A program made the translations under genes and the position numbers. DNA of 64,000 nucleotides from Liriodendron chinense (Eukaryota; Streptophyta; Magnoliopsida; Magnoliales; Magnoliaceae), in NCBI GenBank assembly GCA_003013855.2, contig ML058484.1, forward strand, positions 5,133,344 to 5,197,343, written 5' to 3'. The notes beneath the pieces were generated by a model. The model was given only the letters and a program-made list of their open reading frames with translations. It was not told the DNA's origin and did not search any database. This document shows positions 42,766 through 54,565 of this stretch, piece by piece (within the stretch, counting starts at the first letter, position 1; every line of letters starts with the position of its first letter).

Positions 42766-44128
42766 TATGGCAATATGCACTATTTTCATAATCTTGGCTG
42801 TTTGGAATTTCTTGCCATTTAATTACAAAACTATCATGGTTTTAATGAAATTTTTATTTAAGATCTAAGATAATTTATTTAGAACTAAAATTTTAAAATT
42901 TATTAATTTATAATTGATTGGTCTGAACTGTTTATTAAGTTCAGAACAAAATTTTTAGGCTACTAGGCAAAAATCACACTGATATTAAACATCAATCCAT
43001 CGCTTGTGTGTCCTTACTTTTGTAGCCACCCTTTTCCAAGCCATTGATGGGATGGTTAGGATTGTCTAAAAAAAGTGACTCTTTAGAATCATAAGCAATC
43101 TATGATGGGCTCCAACAAATAAATTTGATCAAATTGCTGATTGGACATATTTTTATGCAAATGATCCAAACCATCCAAATTAAAGGTTAATGATCAGATA
43201 GGTCCAAGTGTTAGATTAGTGTGATAGTTGCATGGTAGCCTTTGAAATCTGTGTTGTATCCAATATACAGTCGAGATCAATCAATTGGATTGCCTAAGTG
43301 TCCCGAGTCAAATAGGGGCACCATAACTTATAGCGCTCACCGGAGTATTTCTCTTTTTTAATATTTTTCGACTAAAACGTCCAAATCTGAAAATCTCTTC
43401 AGAAGTTTCATATCCGAAAAATTGCCAAGAACGAGATTTGTCTCATGGACCCACTTTGGATGGGGTTCGTCTCTAACACTCGAAATGCTGGCGCTTCAGG
43501 AGCCGTCGATTCCTCAGCTTATTCACACAAACTAGAATATTTTGGAAGCGGATTTTGGTGGTTATGCGCACACAGTTTCTGCCACCCAACGGAGACGAGT
43601 GGTTGAAAACAAGGAAAAAATCAATAAAAATCAAAGACGGCTGATGAAACCACAACCACAGAGTCCAATACACCGAGATTTTGAAAATCTAAATACACCA
43701 AAAGGCATTATCGCGAGAACTTCAAAACTTGGCAGACTTTAAAATATCACAATACATTCATGATATTATCGCGATAAAATTGCCATATTAGCTCTCAGTA
43801 GTTTTTCAGTTTGCTGGCTGTTGAAAAGTCTACTAGTAAAATGCGCGTTGGCGCTCAATAGTTTTTCAGCTTGTTGTGCTCCATTGACCATTAACTATAG
43901 GTACCTTTCAAAGAAGCTGTACTAAGAAGCTGTCTTGAGATAACAAAAAATGGGGAGGGGATGGGATACCAGCTTGAATGCTAAGCAGAAAAGAAAAGAA
44001 AAGAAAAGAAAAAGCATTTAAAGTATGGTGAATCAGCCCCCCTATAGAAGCAAGCCTATAGATGTACCTTGGAGGCACATGTGGATGAGAATACCATCAC
44101 TGACATAAGCATCACATGATGAACAAAC
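42766..44128. other. Intergenic, AT-rich
   Basis: No gene or clear element. AGTAGTTTTTCAG(C/T)TTG recurs at 43797 and 43857 with GGCGCTCA nearby, and an AAAAG repeat lies at 43987-44012. ATATCGCGATAA-type sequence occurs near 43760 and again near 47955, on the other side of the Copia insertion. Confidence 0.45.
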
Positions 44129-44769
44129 TGTTGGGAAAACCAGCAGTGGAAGCGGAAGATGAAACGCGCGAAGCAATGTGAGATCAAACGAGAAACACAA
44201 TGAAATCAATCACACACAAGCATTCACCACAAGAGACTTCGAATTTACGTGGAAAAACCCCTCAACGGATAAAAAACCACGGCGCAAAGCGATCCACTAT
44301 GAATAACAGAAAATTACAGAGATTAATAGCCTACAAGCAAGGAAACACAGAGAAAATCCCAAGTTCTCTCTCACACAACTCTCTCCCCTCTTCCTAACAC
44401 GATTGAGAAACCTTAGACACCTTAGGATACATGTTAAACACATTTACAACCCACTTAAATAGGTAGAAATCCGAAATTAGCAACATTTTACCCAATCCCG
44501 TGGGTTGTGCAAGAAACCCGCGTGGGCGCTCGACCGGTCGGCTGACCGGTCGCTCAACACGAAAAACAGTCCAGGGAGAAATCCTAAACAGACTTTGCTT
44601 GCTGCCTCACCACTGACCGGTTGGAGCCCCCTACAGACCGATCGGACGACCGATCTGGGGCACACTAAAACTGTCCAGCGTCTTCTGCTGTGCATCGGGC
44701 CAAAGAGCAGACCAGTCGCTCGACCGGTCTGCGTACACACGCCTTGCATAGTTTGAAAGCTCTTCAACA
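44129..44769 (-). repeat. Copia 3' LTR (left)
   Basis: 641 bp, TGTTG at one end and CAACA at the other. Carries a GACCGATCTGGGGCACAC-containing stretch near 44640-44665 that is absent from the other LTR, so the LTRs have diverged by indel and substitutions. Confidence 0.88.
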
Positions 44770-44889
44770 ATCTCCACCGAGGCTTCAAACTTCAAATCAA
44801 CACCATTCTCGCAACGTCATCTCATCTTTAATCATAGCTCCACTGCTTCTCGTGCCACCATCAACCCTATCCTTGCAAATTCACGCCCT

Positions 44890-45624
44890 TTATCGCCTTT
44901 TCATGTGGCCCTTGGGCACTTGCCACATATGAGCAACTGCGGATCTTGCTGCCTTTCCCATAGCTCCACCGTGAATTGTGCTCCCGATCAACATGTAAAG
45001 ATGGCCACACCTCCGTGCGTTTATACACACGAGTGTCCCCTTCATCACTCCACAACAACGATCGCGGCCGATAAACACGCACCCTTTCGCCTCGAGTGCA
45101 CCAAGAGAAATCACATTCATCTTCATCTTGGGAACATGCTTCACATCTTCCAGGACTCGTTCGATCCCATCGAACATCCTGATGTGTACCATACCAATAC
45201 CCATAACTTTGTGAGCGTAGTCATCGCCCACAAACACCGATTCACCACCATACTCCTTGTATGTTGTGAATGAATTCCGGTCAGGACATATGTGACATGA
45301 AGCCCTTGAATCTAGGATGCACTCACTACCGTGAGATCCTTTGCCAAATACAGTCAGAACCTCATATAGATCGCCACCGTCCTCTACAGTATTGGCTCCC
45401 TCTCCAGAAGAATTTTCATACTTCTCTTGCTTCAACCTGGGATTCTGACAATCCCCTCTCATGTGGCCCTCTTTTTCACAATTCCAGCACTTCACCTTAG
45501 CCTTCTCTTTGCCCTTAGCCTTAGATCCCGACTTCGAATATTCTCCGTGCTTAGAACTTCTTCCCCTCATAAGTAGTGCCTCTGAGGAATAACAGGAAGC
45601 CACGTCAACGCTTTTCTTTCTCAT
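44890..45624 (-). pseudogene. Copia gag C-terminus and protease start, truncated
   Basis: 245 codons counting the stop. The CCHC zinc knuckle CWNCEKEGHMRGDC is followed by a protease-like ECILDSRASCHICPD, in which the usual Asp-Ser-Gly active-site triad is Asp-Ser-Arg. A GAG-pre-integrase-like HLYMLIGSTI segment follows, after which the frame ends. It is in frame with the upstream gag, separated only by a TAG. The substituted protease residue and missing polymerase make it non-functional. Confidence 0.82.
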
Positions 45625-45633
45625 CGCCTTCGA

Positions 45634-46167
45634 CTAGAGGGTTGGGATAATGGTCTCAACATTTATGGTTTCCCTCCCTGCGCACACAAAGTCCCTGAAC
45701 GACTCATATGAATCTGGAAGAAAATTCAACAGGATGCATGCTTGATACTTATCCTTCATCAGTTCATCGATCTCCACCAACTTGCAAACCAGCCTATTGA
45801 CCGTCCTCAGGTGGTCCTCCACCTCAGTTCCCTCAGCCATCCTCAAGGTGAACAATTGCATCAACACATACATGCGATTCTCTAGATATTTCTTGGCATA
45901 AACTTTCTCTAGCTTCGCCATCGTTTCAGCCTCAGTCTTCTCCTTCATGACATGATAGAGAACATCATCCGTAAGGTTTAACAGGATTGAGGTTCTAGCC
46001 TTCTTGTCGAGCCTCGTCCACTCATCATCTTTTATAGCCTCAGATTGTTTTTCAAGAGCTTCATCAAGCCCTTGATGAACCAGGAAGGATTCAACCTTCA
46101 CCTTCCATAGCTCAAAGTTATTTTTCCTGGAGAACTTCTCTAACTTGAACCTTGTGCTTGATCCCAT
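45634..46167 (-). pseudogene. Copia gag N-terminal part
   Basis: 177 codons from MGSSTRFKLEKFSRKNNFEL, typical of plant Copia gag (UBN2-type), through LVCKLVEIDEL to FLPDSYESFRDF. It ends at TAG (45634-45636) in the same frame as the zinc-knuckle segment. The break may be a decay mutation rather than a regulated stop. Confidence 0.85.
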
Positions 46168-46203
46168 TTTCTCGTCTCAGATTCGAAATCAACTCCACCC
46201 CAA

Positions 46204-46222
46204 CGATAGCTCTGAAACCACT
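46204..46222 (-). other. Copia primer binding site
   Basis: The minus strand reads AGTGGTTTCAGAGCTATC immediately inside the 5' LTR, one base off the standard TGGTATCAGAGC initiator-Met tRNA site. Confidence 0.75.
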
Positions 46223-46841
46223 TGTTGGGAAAACCGGCAGTGGAAGCGGAAGCCGAAACGGAAACGCGGAGCAATGCGAGATCAAACGAGAAATACAATG
46301 AAATCAATCACACACAAGCATTCACCACAAGAGACTCCGAATTTACGTGGAAAAATCCCTCAACGGGTAAATAACCACGACGTAAAGCGATCCACTATGA
46401 ATAACAGGAGATTATAGAGATTGACAACCCACAAGCAAGGAAACACAGAGAAAACCCCAAGTTTTCTATCACACAACTCTCTCCCCTCTTCCTAACACGA
46501 TTAGAAAACCTTAGACACCTTAGGATACATGCTAAACACGTTTACAACCCACTTAAATAGGTAGAAATTCGAAATTAGCAACATCTTACGCAATCCCGTG
46601 CGTTGCACAAGAAACCTGCGTGGGCACTCCACCGGTTGACTGACCCTTTGCCCAACACGAAAAATAATCCAAGGAGAAATCCTAAACAAACTCTGGTTGC
46701 TGCCTCACCACCGATCGGTTGGAGCCCCCTGCAGTGCTAAAACTGTCTAGTGTCTTCTGCTATGCATTGGGCCAAAGAGCAGACCGGTTGCCCGACCGAT
46801 CTGCGTACACACGCCTTGCACAGTTTAAAGGCTCTCCAATA
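46223..46841 (-). repeat. Copia 5' LTR (right)
   Basis: 619 bp, aligned with the left LTR over its whole length, with scattered substitutions and at least one deletion relative to it. Ends ...CTCCAATA against ...CTTCAACA in the left LTR. Confidence 0.88.
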
Positions 46842-46997
46842 CAAACAACGGTGGTACATCATTAGCATTGAGTCACTTATATCATACGACAATACACGAG
46901 AATAGTAGTGGAACCGTTTGAGACCTCAGATTTTTATATAAACCTTAAATTTGGCAAGATTTTAAAGGAGAATTTAATATTTAAAATTTTTTCTTTA

Positions 46998-47545
46998 GAT
47001 GATGGGGAGAGCCTTGTGCAGGAAGTTCCTGCGAAAGCCTTGCGTAGAAAGTTCCTGCACTGGGAACCAAGGTGGGGCCCAAAGTGATGTTTTTTGATAA
47101 ATCCACCTTGTTCATCCATTTTGGGAGCTCAATTTAAGTCGTGAGAACAAAAATGAACTAGATCTAGGACTCAAGTGGGCCGAACTAAAGGAAAAGGTAG
47201 GTAGGTAACTTACTACCGTTGAAACCTCCCTGGGTCGACGGAGTGATGTTTATATGACATCCATACTGTTCATAACGTCACTACTACTGGGATGAACTAG
47301 AAACACAAATATTATCCTGAATCGAAACTCCCATGGCTCCACAAATATTTCAACTGTGGACGTTCAATCCTCACGTTTTCGGCCCACTTGAGTCTTGGAT
47401 CCAGTTCATTTTTGTTCTCACATCCTAAAATGAGCTCCCAAAATGAATGGACAAGATGAATTTATAAAAAAATCACTTTGGGCCCACCTTGGTTCCCAGC
47501 GCAGGAACTTTCGGCGCAAGGCTTTCGCAGGAATCCGCGCCCTGG
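46998..47545. mobile_element. Foldback element, GGAAGTTCCTGC arm subfamily
   Basis: CTGGGAACCAAGGTGGGGCC (47059) is mirrored by GGGCCCACCTTGGTTCCCAG (ending about 47498). The outer arms contain GCGAAAGCC, GCAAGGC and GGAAGTTCCTGC in inverted order, ending near GGAATCCGCGCC. The left outer arm has a partial internal duplication of the AAGTTCCTGC motif. Confidence 0.74.
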
Positions 47546-47663
47546 GAAAAGACTTGCTGGAAATAAATTCTTAAATTATTTATTATAAATTAAATTTGTG
47601 GCAAATATTTTCTAAATATATTTTTGCATGACAATCTTGATAATTTAGTGGTAAAATCGCTAA

Positions 47664-47926
47664 GGGCCCATTGGGATGCTACCAAAACTTACCTTTTCTA
47701 CTTACAGCAGTAGACAAGCAACTTATATAAGTAAGTTTGATTTATGATTAGTAATAAGTAACTTTTTACTTAAATATACATAATCACTTCAGCTAATTAT
47801 TTTTAGGAAAAGCTGACAAGCGTGTTGTTTACCAAACACACTTATTTTCTTAGTAAGTAGAAACTAAAATAAGCTACTCATGGCATAAGTAACTTATCTT
47901 AAGCAACTTGCGATCCAAACGGCCCT
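47664..47926. mobile_element. Tourist-like (PIF/Harbinger) MITE with TAA duplication
   Basis: 263 bp, ends GGGCCCATTGGGATGC and GCGATCCAAACGGCCCT, flanked by TAA at 47661-47663 and 47927-47929. The interior is AT-rich with AAGTAACTTA/TAAGTTACTT repeats in both orientations. Confidence 0.72.
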
Positions 47927-47929
47927 TAA

Positions 47930-48784
47930 AATTATGACTACTGACAAGTACAAAATATCGCGATAATATTGCTTGATCCATTTTTGTGAAATTATAGCGG
48001 TATTTTCGAAATCTAGATATTTTTTAACTAATGGCGATATTTGTCAGAAGTAACGGAAGTAAAAATAGACTTCCACCAAAGGCCAGGTTTGGTGGGGGCG
48101 TGTCTCAGCCCACAATGGAAGATTCCAGAATCACTTGTGGTGCCGCGTCATTGTCCACGCCCTGACCCATCCCATTCCAGGGCCACGTGTACGGTGATCT
48201 CGACAATATCAGACTGGATGGCACACCAGCGAAAGACGCCTGGATTGGAGGAGGCTAGTTGTCAAATGAATGGCCATGTTCAGTTTAATGAGAACCGTTG
48301 CTGCGTTTCCTTTTTCAACCGTTGGTTTGTTGGGCCACCTGTTGAAGGGCCAGGACTTCTCCCTCTGATTTTTTTGGTGCATGGACTTATACAGAGTAGT
48401 TCCCCTACACATGAATGGTGTGGATCACCTATGTCCGAACCATGGGTCTCACTTGCACAGAATGAGAGCACTAACGATACTGTTCGATATGGTTGGTGAT
48501 TCACCGGTCAGGCAGGGGACGTTGAAATGATGTGGTTAGATCGGACGAACCAACCGTCCCATCTGCCAAAAATACGCATATTGGCGCCTCCTCGTTCTTA
48601 GACCGAGCTCTCTCCTCACCTAACGTGACGGATTTGATTGACGAGGGGCCATGCAAAACATGTTTGAAACAAGGTCGGTCGAGTCTGACGTATCACAATG
48701 GTCTATCATCCAATCAAATTTCCTTAACATCAGGTAAGCACTGCACGAGGTAACCAATCTGCATATGCGCGGAATAAATTTTTA
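47930..48784. other. Intergenic, one open but unassigned frame
   Basis: A 152-codon plus frame at 48041-48499 overlaps opposed minus frames and shows no recognisable motif. Its composition resembles repeat-derived sequence with GGGCCAC-type motifs. I do not call it a gene. Confidence 0.45.
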
Positions 48785-49318
48785 AGGCAGGTACGCAATT
48801 TGGCTAGTAACGCTGCCACTAGCCAGGTGGCCAGTAGTTGGTGCTCTGTGGACCACACTGTGAAGTATGTGTTTTATTCAGAGTCTATCTATTTTTCCAA
48901 TCATTTTAGAGCTGGATCAAAAAATGAGGTAGTTCTAAATCTCAGGTGGACCATATTATAGGAAAATAGTAGCGATTGAATGTCTACGGTTAAAATCCTC
49001 CTAGAGCCCACTGTAATGTTTATTTGCCTCCAATATGTTCGACAAGGTCAAATAGACACGTGTAAAGGGAAAAGCAAATAACAGCTTGATCAAATATTTT
49101 TGTGGCTCTCAAGAAGTTTTTAATTATGAGCGTTCAATGATGTGGTCCACTTGAGATTTGGATCTACTTCATTTTTAAGCTCATACCACAAAATGATATT
49201 GGAAAACAGATCGACAACACGGAGGAAACACATACATCATACCTGGGCCCATAGAGCACTGACTGTTAGCCATTGACTAGGGGCAAGGTCACTAGCCAAT
49301 TTGGTCTGCCTCATGGAC
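48785..49318. mobile_element. Foldback element, GGCTAGT arm subfamily
   Basis: Left end GGCAGGTACGCAATTTGGCTAG is mirrored by CTAGCCAATTTGGTCTGCC at the right. The core is TGTGGACCACACTGTGAAGTATG against CATACATCATACCTGGGCCCA. Confidence 0.7.
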
Positions 49319-49321
49319 ATG

Positions 49322-49775
49322 GATTGGCTAGTGACCCAGCCATTTGGTTGGTATTCTATGGCCCCCACCATGATGTATGTTTTTCATCTATGTTGTTCAT
49401 CCATTTTTTCAGATTATTTTATAGTATGAGCCCAAAACTGATGTAGATCCAAATTTCAAGTGGACCACAAAGGAAACAATGTTGACTGAACTCCCATCAA
49501 TAAAATCTTCTTGGCGGTCGCAGAATTAGTTTTGTATCAAGCTAATATTTGTTTTTAATCTTTATAACCTAATCAATAGGTTGGATGGCAAATAAACATT
49601 ACTGTAAGCCATAGAAGGGGTTAAATGTTAACATTCAACCACTACTAATTTCCTGTAATGTGATCCAATGGAGATTTAAATCTGCCTCATTTTTTATATG
49701 AAGCTCTAAAATGATCTGAAAAAATGACTGGAGAGCTTGGTTAAAATGTGTTTTACATTATGGGCCCCTGTGTAT
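49322..49775. mobile_element. Foldback element, right arm missing
   Basis: GGATTGGCTAGTGACCCAGCC arm, core GGCCCCCACCATGATGTATG and mirror TTTTACATTATGGGCCCC. The right outer arm is not found. Immediately adjacent to the preceding copy of the same arm subfamily. Confidence 0.65.
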
Positions 49776-50093
49776 GAAACAGTGAGGGAGGAAAACGCAT
49801 GTGGTTGAAACCTGTAAGGGATTCACCCCTATGCTTAAAGCTCTCCATACCATCCAAACTGTTCATAAGGTCATTCTCATGGGGATGAAGCGAAAACAAA
49901 AATACTAACCAGATCCTAAACTTTTGTCGTCCAGGAATGTTCAACAGTGAGCTTTCAATCCTCATTGTTTCTTTCATGTGGCTAACTTAAGTTTTGAAAT
50001 GGCCTCATTTTAGGCTTATGTCCTAGCATGATACGACAAAACCAATGGATTCTTATAAATATCATGGTAGGTCCTAGTAGGCTTCTGACAGTA

Positions 50094-50332
50094 GTAACTT
50101 GCGGTGAGTCTGGATCCTTTGTTGGTTTCCAAGCAGGAATTTCTGCTTGGAGCCTTTTCATTGGTCCAAATCATACTGCATGATGTCATGTGACTAGGTT
50201 GGACTGAAGTGTGACTAGGTTGCATTGAGGATGTGACAAGGTTGCAGATCTACATGATTATGTGGACCAATAAAAAGGCTTCAAGCAAGGATTTTCCGCT
50301 TGGAAGCCAACAGAGGATCCGGACTCACTTGC
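50094..50332. mobile_element. Short foldback element with about 85-bp arms
   Basis: CTTGCGGTGAGTCTGGATCC, then GGTTTCCAAGCAGGAATTTC, then TTTTCATTGGTCC is mirrored by GGACCAATAAAAAGG, GGATTTTCCGCTTGGAAGCC and GGATCCGGACTCACTTGCGG. The spacer is about 80 bp. Unrelated in sequence to the GTGGGCCC family. Confidence 0.7.
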
Positions 50333-50394
50333 GGCAGGGGTCTCAGGCAATCCACGTCCAATCCAATCCAGCTCAGTCAAAGTTTCAAAACATT

Positions 50395-50882
50395 GGATGC
50401 GGATTGGTTAGTGACCCCAACGCCACAAAGGGGGTTGGTGTCAAAGCTGTGTGGGCCGCATCATGATGTATGTGTTTTATCCATGCTGTCCATTCATTTT
50501 TCCACCTCATTTTAGGTCATGGGCCCAAAAATGAGGAAGATCCAAATCTCAGGTGGACCACACTATAGGAAAACAGTGTTGATTGAACGTCCACCATTAA
50601 AAATTTCGCAGGGCCCAACCTGTTGATAAGGTCACACAGACCTGGATGAAGTGAAAACATAAATATCGGCTTGATCCAAAACTTCCGTGGCCTCCAAGAA
50701 GTTTTCAACAGTGGACGTTCAATTCCCACTGTTTGCTGTGGTGTGGTCCACCTGAGATTTGGATCTGCCTCATTTTTGGGCCCATACCCTAAAATGAGAT
50801 TTGGATCTACCTCATTTTTGGGCCCATACCCTAAAATGAGGTGGAAAAATGAGGTGTTGGGGTCACTAGCCAATCCGCGTCC
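50395..50882. mobile_element. Foldback element with perfect 9-bp target duplication
   Basis: 488 bp, ends GGATGCGGATTGGTTAGTGA and TCACTAGCCAATCCGCGTCC, flanked by CAAAACATT on both sides (50386-50394 and 50883-50891). The core is complete. A segment of about 44 bp (GAGATTTGGATCTGCCTCAT..., ending CCCTAAAATGA) is tandemly duplicated at 50754-50840. This is the clearest copy for defining the family's ends and its Mutator-like target size. Confidence 0.86.
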
Positions 50883-50891
50883 CAAAACATT

Positions 50892-51400
50892 GCCATGGAT
50901 GGACTCTTGCTTGTCTAATGTGTACGGCACCCACTTTCTAGCCACCCATCAACATAGACATCTTGGTCCCCCCACCTATTTGTGAGGCACTGGTTTGGTG
51001 ATCCGAACCGTTGATCTATCGGCCACTCCTTGGATAAGGGATGACATGAATCTCCCTGATCGGCAACTTTTCCACTGAAGTGACCTATAGCCCTTGGCTA
51101 TACTTCTTTTTCACTTAACCATCTATTTGTTGGCCACAACACAAGTTTGGAATCATCATATCTGGCAGATTAATTTCTGAGTCATCTCATGTCTATGGTG
51201 AGGGCCGCTAGATTATCAGATCATGAGACCACTTGCCTCAATATCATTCGCCACACATGTGGCCTCAATCCAGGGCCTTTACCATTGATTGGCCATCAAC
51301 TAAACATTGGATTGATAGGACACTCCGAACCACCTGATTAACAAGTGTTTTTCAAATTAAATCTGAGCCATCCTTTCAGTCAACATGTTTGTACACCACA
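50892..51400. other. Intergenic, nothing recognised
   Basis: No coding frame, no paired ends. Sequence of mixed composition. Confidence 0.4.
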
Positions 51401-52430
51401 AATTAAGTGATCAGGATCGTCTGGTCAGTATGAGTATGGTCCAATATTCACTTTGAAACTGGGTGTTGATTGTTCTTTATAGTCAATGCATGCATGAAGG
51501 CCTTCAAGATGAAAGAAGCCTCTTTTGGAAGTAGCATGGAATGAAACACTTGTATTAATATTTGTTTAGTATTTTCATGCTTGTCATGATGGTGATTAGC
51601 AACAACTTCACCAAACGTAAGTATTAACTTCGCCATTAAATGCTACAATGACAGTATCTTTGGTTTTTTTAATTTTTGATCATTTACTTTTTTGTTTTTT
51701 ACGCTCTTTCGTGATGTCGACAATTCCTCTTGGTGTACCTTTTTCTCACAAATGAAGCATTTAATTCAATTTTTAGAATTTTGATCTTCTTTTTTATTTT
51801 CATGATTACATGGCTTTCTATTCTTGATTCTTTCTTCTATTTCAACAATTAAAGCTATGAGTGAGTGTAATCAGTTGATTCTTTCTTCTATTTCAACAAT
51901 TAAAGCTATTATGAGTCTACCACTAAGCCATAGGATTGCAGGCAAGTTATTTGTAACTTCACTTGTGATAACCACTCCATCTAAAAATGACTTATCAAGA
52001 GATAATACCATAGTTTTCCAATTGTTACTTATGTAATAACAAATTTTGTAGCTCATCATCTAATACCATTTTCATAGTGACCAACTCGTTTATAATGTCA
52101 TGCATCTCATTCAAATGCTCTGCAGCTCCATTCTTTAAATTTTTTATTAACAAACTTTTTAATTAAGAAAGTCATGTTTTCGGCAATTTTTTTATATAAT
52201 GTTTTTTAATTTTTTCCATAGGGTATGGTCGAAAAATTTCATTCGACACATAGTGAAAAATACTATCATCCAACCATTGCCAAATATATCTAGTGATTTT
52301 CTTATTTAATTTTTTCCACTTATCATCCAACATGTCTTTTAATTTGGCTTTATCACTTTCAACCGGTGCATGCAAATCTTTGCAATATAAAATATACCTC
52401 ATTTTGAGTTTCTAAATCATCCAATTAAAA
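51400..52430 (-). mobile_element. Decayed Copia gag-protease fragment
   Basis: Minus-strand pieces in order: ILYCKDLHAPVE, KWKKLNKKITRYIWQWLDD, NNWKTMVLSLDKSFLDGVV, a degraded zinc knuckle (CFICEKRYTKRNCRH region near 51730) and a protease-like SFHATSKRGFF near 51530. The order matches plant Copia gag-protease of a different lineage from the element at 44129. Many frameshifts and stops. A tandem duplication (TTGATTCTTTCTTCTATTTC) lies at 51824-51905. Confidence 0.7.
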
Positions 52431-53988
52431 CCATTCAGACTAATCATTTTATTTATAGTGCTTGCTTCCATCAATCCATACATTACAAACAATGAATCCT
52501 ACAAATAACCAAGCTTTCAACCAAAGCATTAATACGGCTGCAGTGAACTAACATACTTCCTATGTATGGATCAAACAAAAATATGAAATCCATATATATA
52601 TATATGTATCACAGATCCAAAATAAGGCCACAAAATAAAAAAGGCCTCAACCACATGATCAAATCACAATACAAGATTTGCATGAAAAAAATCCTTTTAT
52701 GTGAAGTGAAAAACCATAAGGCAAATATGAAAGAAATCTAGTACAAAATAATAGATCACAGTGCTTCTCAAATCTTTTGCTCAAAACTTAAGAGATTAGA
52801 AGAAAAAAAAAACTCAATATAAATTAATTCTTGGGTGCTGCAAGAAATCAAACCTTTTCACCGCAAGAAACCCTTTTAAAGGAAGAAAACCAATTTAAAA
52901 AAGACACTTTTAAGGATAAAATCCATGAAAAGAGTGAGAAAACACCCTCAAAAACTAGCTACAGCACTAAGAAACCATATCATTATTTTTTCTTCTTCTT
53001 TCTTCATTTTCCATTCTTTTTCCTAGTATATCTCTTTCAAGCCCAGGGCGTGTTTAATTAGATTGTGATAATTCACTGTGATTTATTATAACATCGTAAT
53101 AATTACAAAATTCAATACTTGTCTCTAGCATAATGGGCAAATATTTACTATAAAATTGTAGCACTATTCAGGTCCATACCATATAAAGAGGTACGAAGCT
53201 CTACATGCATATTAAATGGATTTACCAAAATACACTATTCATGTGGACCATCATCAACAGTTCAACTGGATGGAGCCCTTGATAATGATGATGGTGTGCG
53301 TTGCAGAAAAACACCTACATGTGATTAATATACTCAAGGCTAAAACCAAAAGAAAAAGAAAAAAAGAAAGAAAGAAACTGTCAAACAAAAACAAGAAGTA
53401 AGAGATATAAAGATTTATATGGTTTGATAATATACTTATTTTACAAGATATTAATATGGAGCTTTTTTCTTTATAAAAAATAAGAGAACGAAGAATGTAA
53501 AACTTACCTCTCTCTCATACTTGTATAAGAATATTATTCACGAAAGAGTACTCTAGAAAATGAGTTAATTGAATATTTCTCTTTAACTGTATTTTTTTTT
53601 TTTTTTTAAACAACAACAAAGAGAGCTGGTGATAAAACTTAGACAAACTAGGCCTTCACACCGGACCATATAAACGTACATATCCGTATAATAGAAAGGG
53701 TAGAGAGAGAAGGGGAAAAAGAAAGAGACCATACGTCTCCACGTCTCTACTGCCACAACAGATGGGCCTGAATATTTTCTTAGTGGACCATCATCAGTTA
53801 CAGCTGCAGCGAGTGAGGAGTGATGTCAAAATTCATTCGAATTTCCTTCGATTTAATTTGAAGTGAAAAAACCCAGTTTTCGCCGGCGATATCCAAACGG
53901 CTATAGAACGTAAAGATGTTGAAAAGCCCTTCTCTTTCCCTCCACCCCACCTAAAGAGGCCCACAACTCAATAGGGCCGAATCCCTGG
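52431..53988. other. AT-rich retroelement flank and intergenic DNA
   Basis: Likely LTR or leader of the decayed Copia element at its upstream side (52560-53040). Also contains (TA)n at 52591-52606, a T-rich run at 53592-53607 and purine-rich tracts. No gene. Confidence 0.45.
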
Positions 53989-54565
53989 TTGGACACACTG
54001 TAGTGAGACCCCGGATCCACCGAGGGGGTGGGAACCCTGACTATGGGCCCACTGTAATATATGTGACTACATCCACACCGTCCATCCTTATTGAAAGCTC
54101 ATTTTAGGGCATGACCCCAATTCCAAATGGACTATAGTACACGAAACAGTGGTGATTGACCATTAAAAACTTCTCGTGGGCGACAAAATCTTTGGATCAA
54201 GATGATTTTTGTGTGGTCTCTTCATCTATGTATTTTTGACCTCATTGGATGGCAAATAAACATTCCGGTGGAATCCATAAAGTTTCTAATGGTGGGGATT
54301 CAATCGTGACTGTTTCCTGTGGTGTGGTCCACCTAAGATTTGGTAGTACGGTGTGGATTTAAGGCATATTCATCACTCTGATCCCCACAGTCAGGGGCCC
54401 CACCCATAAACGAGTCATCTTCATTTCCAGGATCATACCCTAAAATAAGCTTTCAAAATGGTTGGACGGTGTGGATTTAAGCCACAAATATCACTGTAAG
54501 CCCCACAGTAAGGGTTCCCACCCACCTCCGTAGGTCTGGGGTCTCAACTCTCACCTAATCCGCTC
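53989..54565. mobile_element. Foldback element, GGGTGGGAACCC arm subfamily
   Basis: GAGACCCCGGATCCACCGAG, then GGGTGGGAACCCTGACTATGGGCCC, is mirrored by CAGTAAGGGTTCCCACCC, CCTCCGTAGG and GGGGTCTCAAC, ending TAATCCGCTCCC. The right core is partly duplicated: two mirrored GGTGTGGATTTAAG...ATCACT segments at 54350 and 54468. Confidence 0.68.

Larger units (their letters stand above)
44129..46841 (-). mobile_element. Copia LTR retrotransposon, internally deleted
   Basis: 2.7-kb element with two LTRs (44129-44769 and 46223-46841) bounded by a perfect CAAAC target duplication (44124-44128 and 46842-46846). On the minus strand, the primer binding site TGGTTTCAGAGC next to the right LTR resembles the tRNA-iMet-complementary TGGTATCAGAGC. 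GGTGGAGAT next to the left LTR fits a polypurine tract. Only gag and a protease start remain in the 1,453-bp interior; integrase, reverse transcriptase and RNase H are gone. It is therefore non-autonomous. Confidence 0.9.

Noticed and set aside
48041..48499. 152-codon plus-strand frame
   Set aside because: Two opposite-strand frames overlap it, no recognisable motif is present, and the surrounding sequence is repeat-like. Not enough to call a gene.
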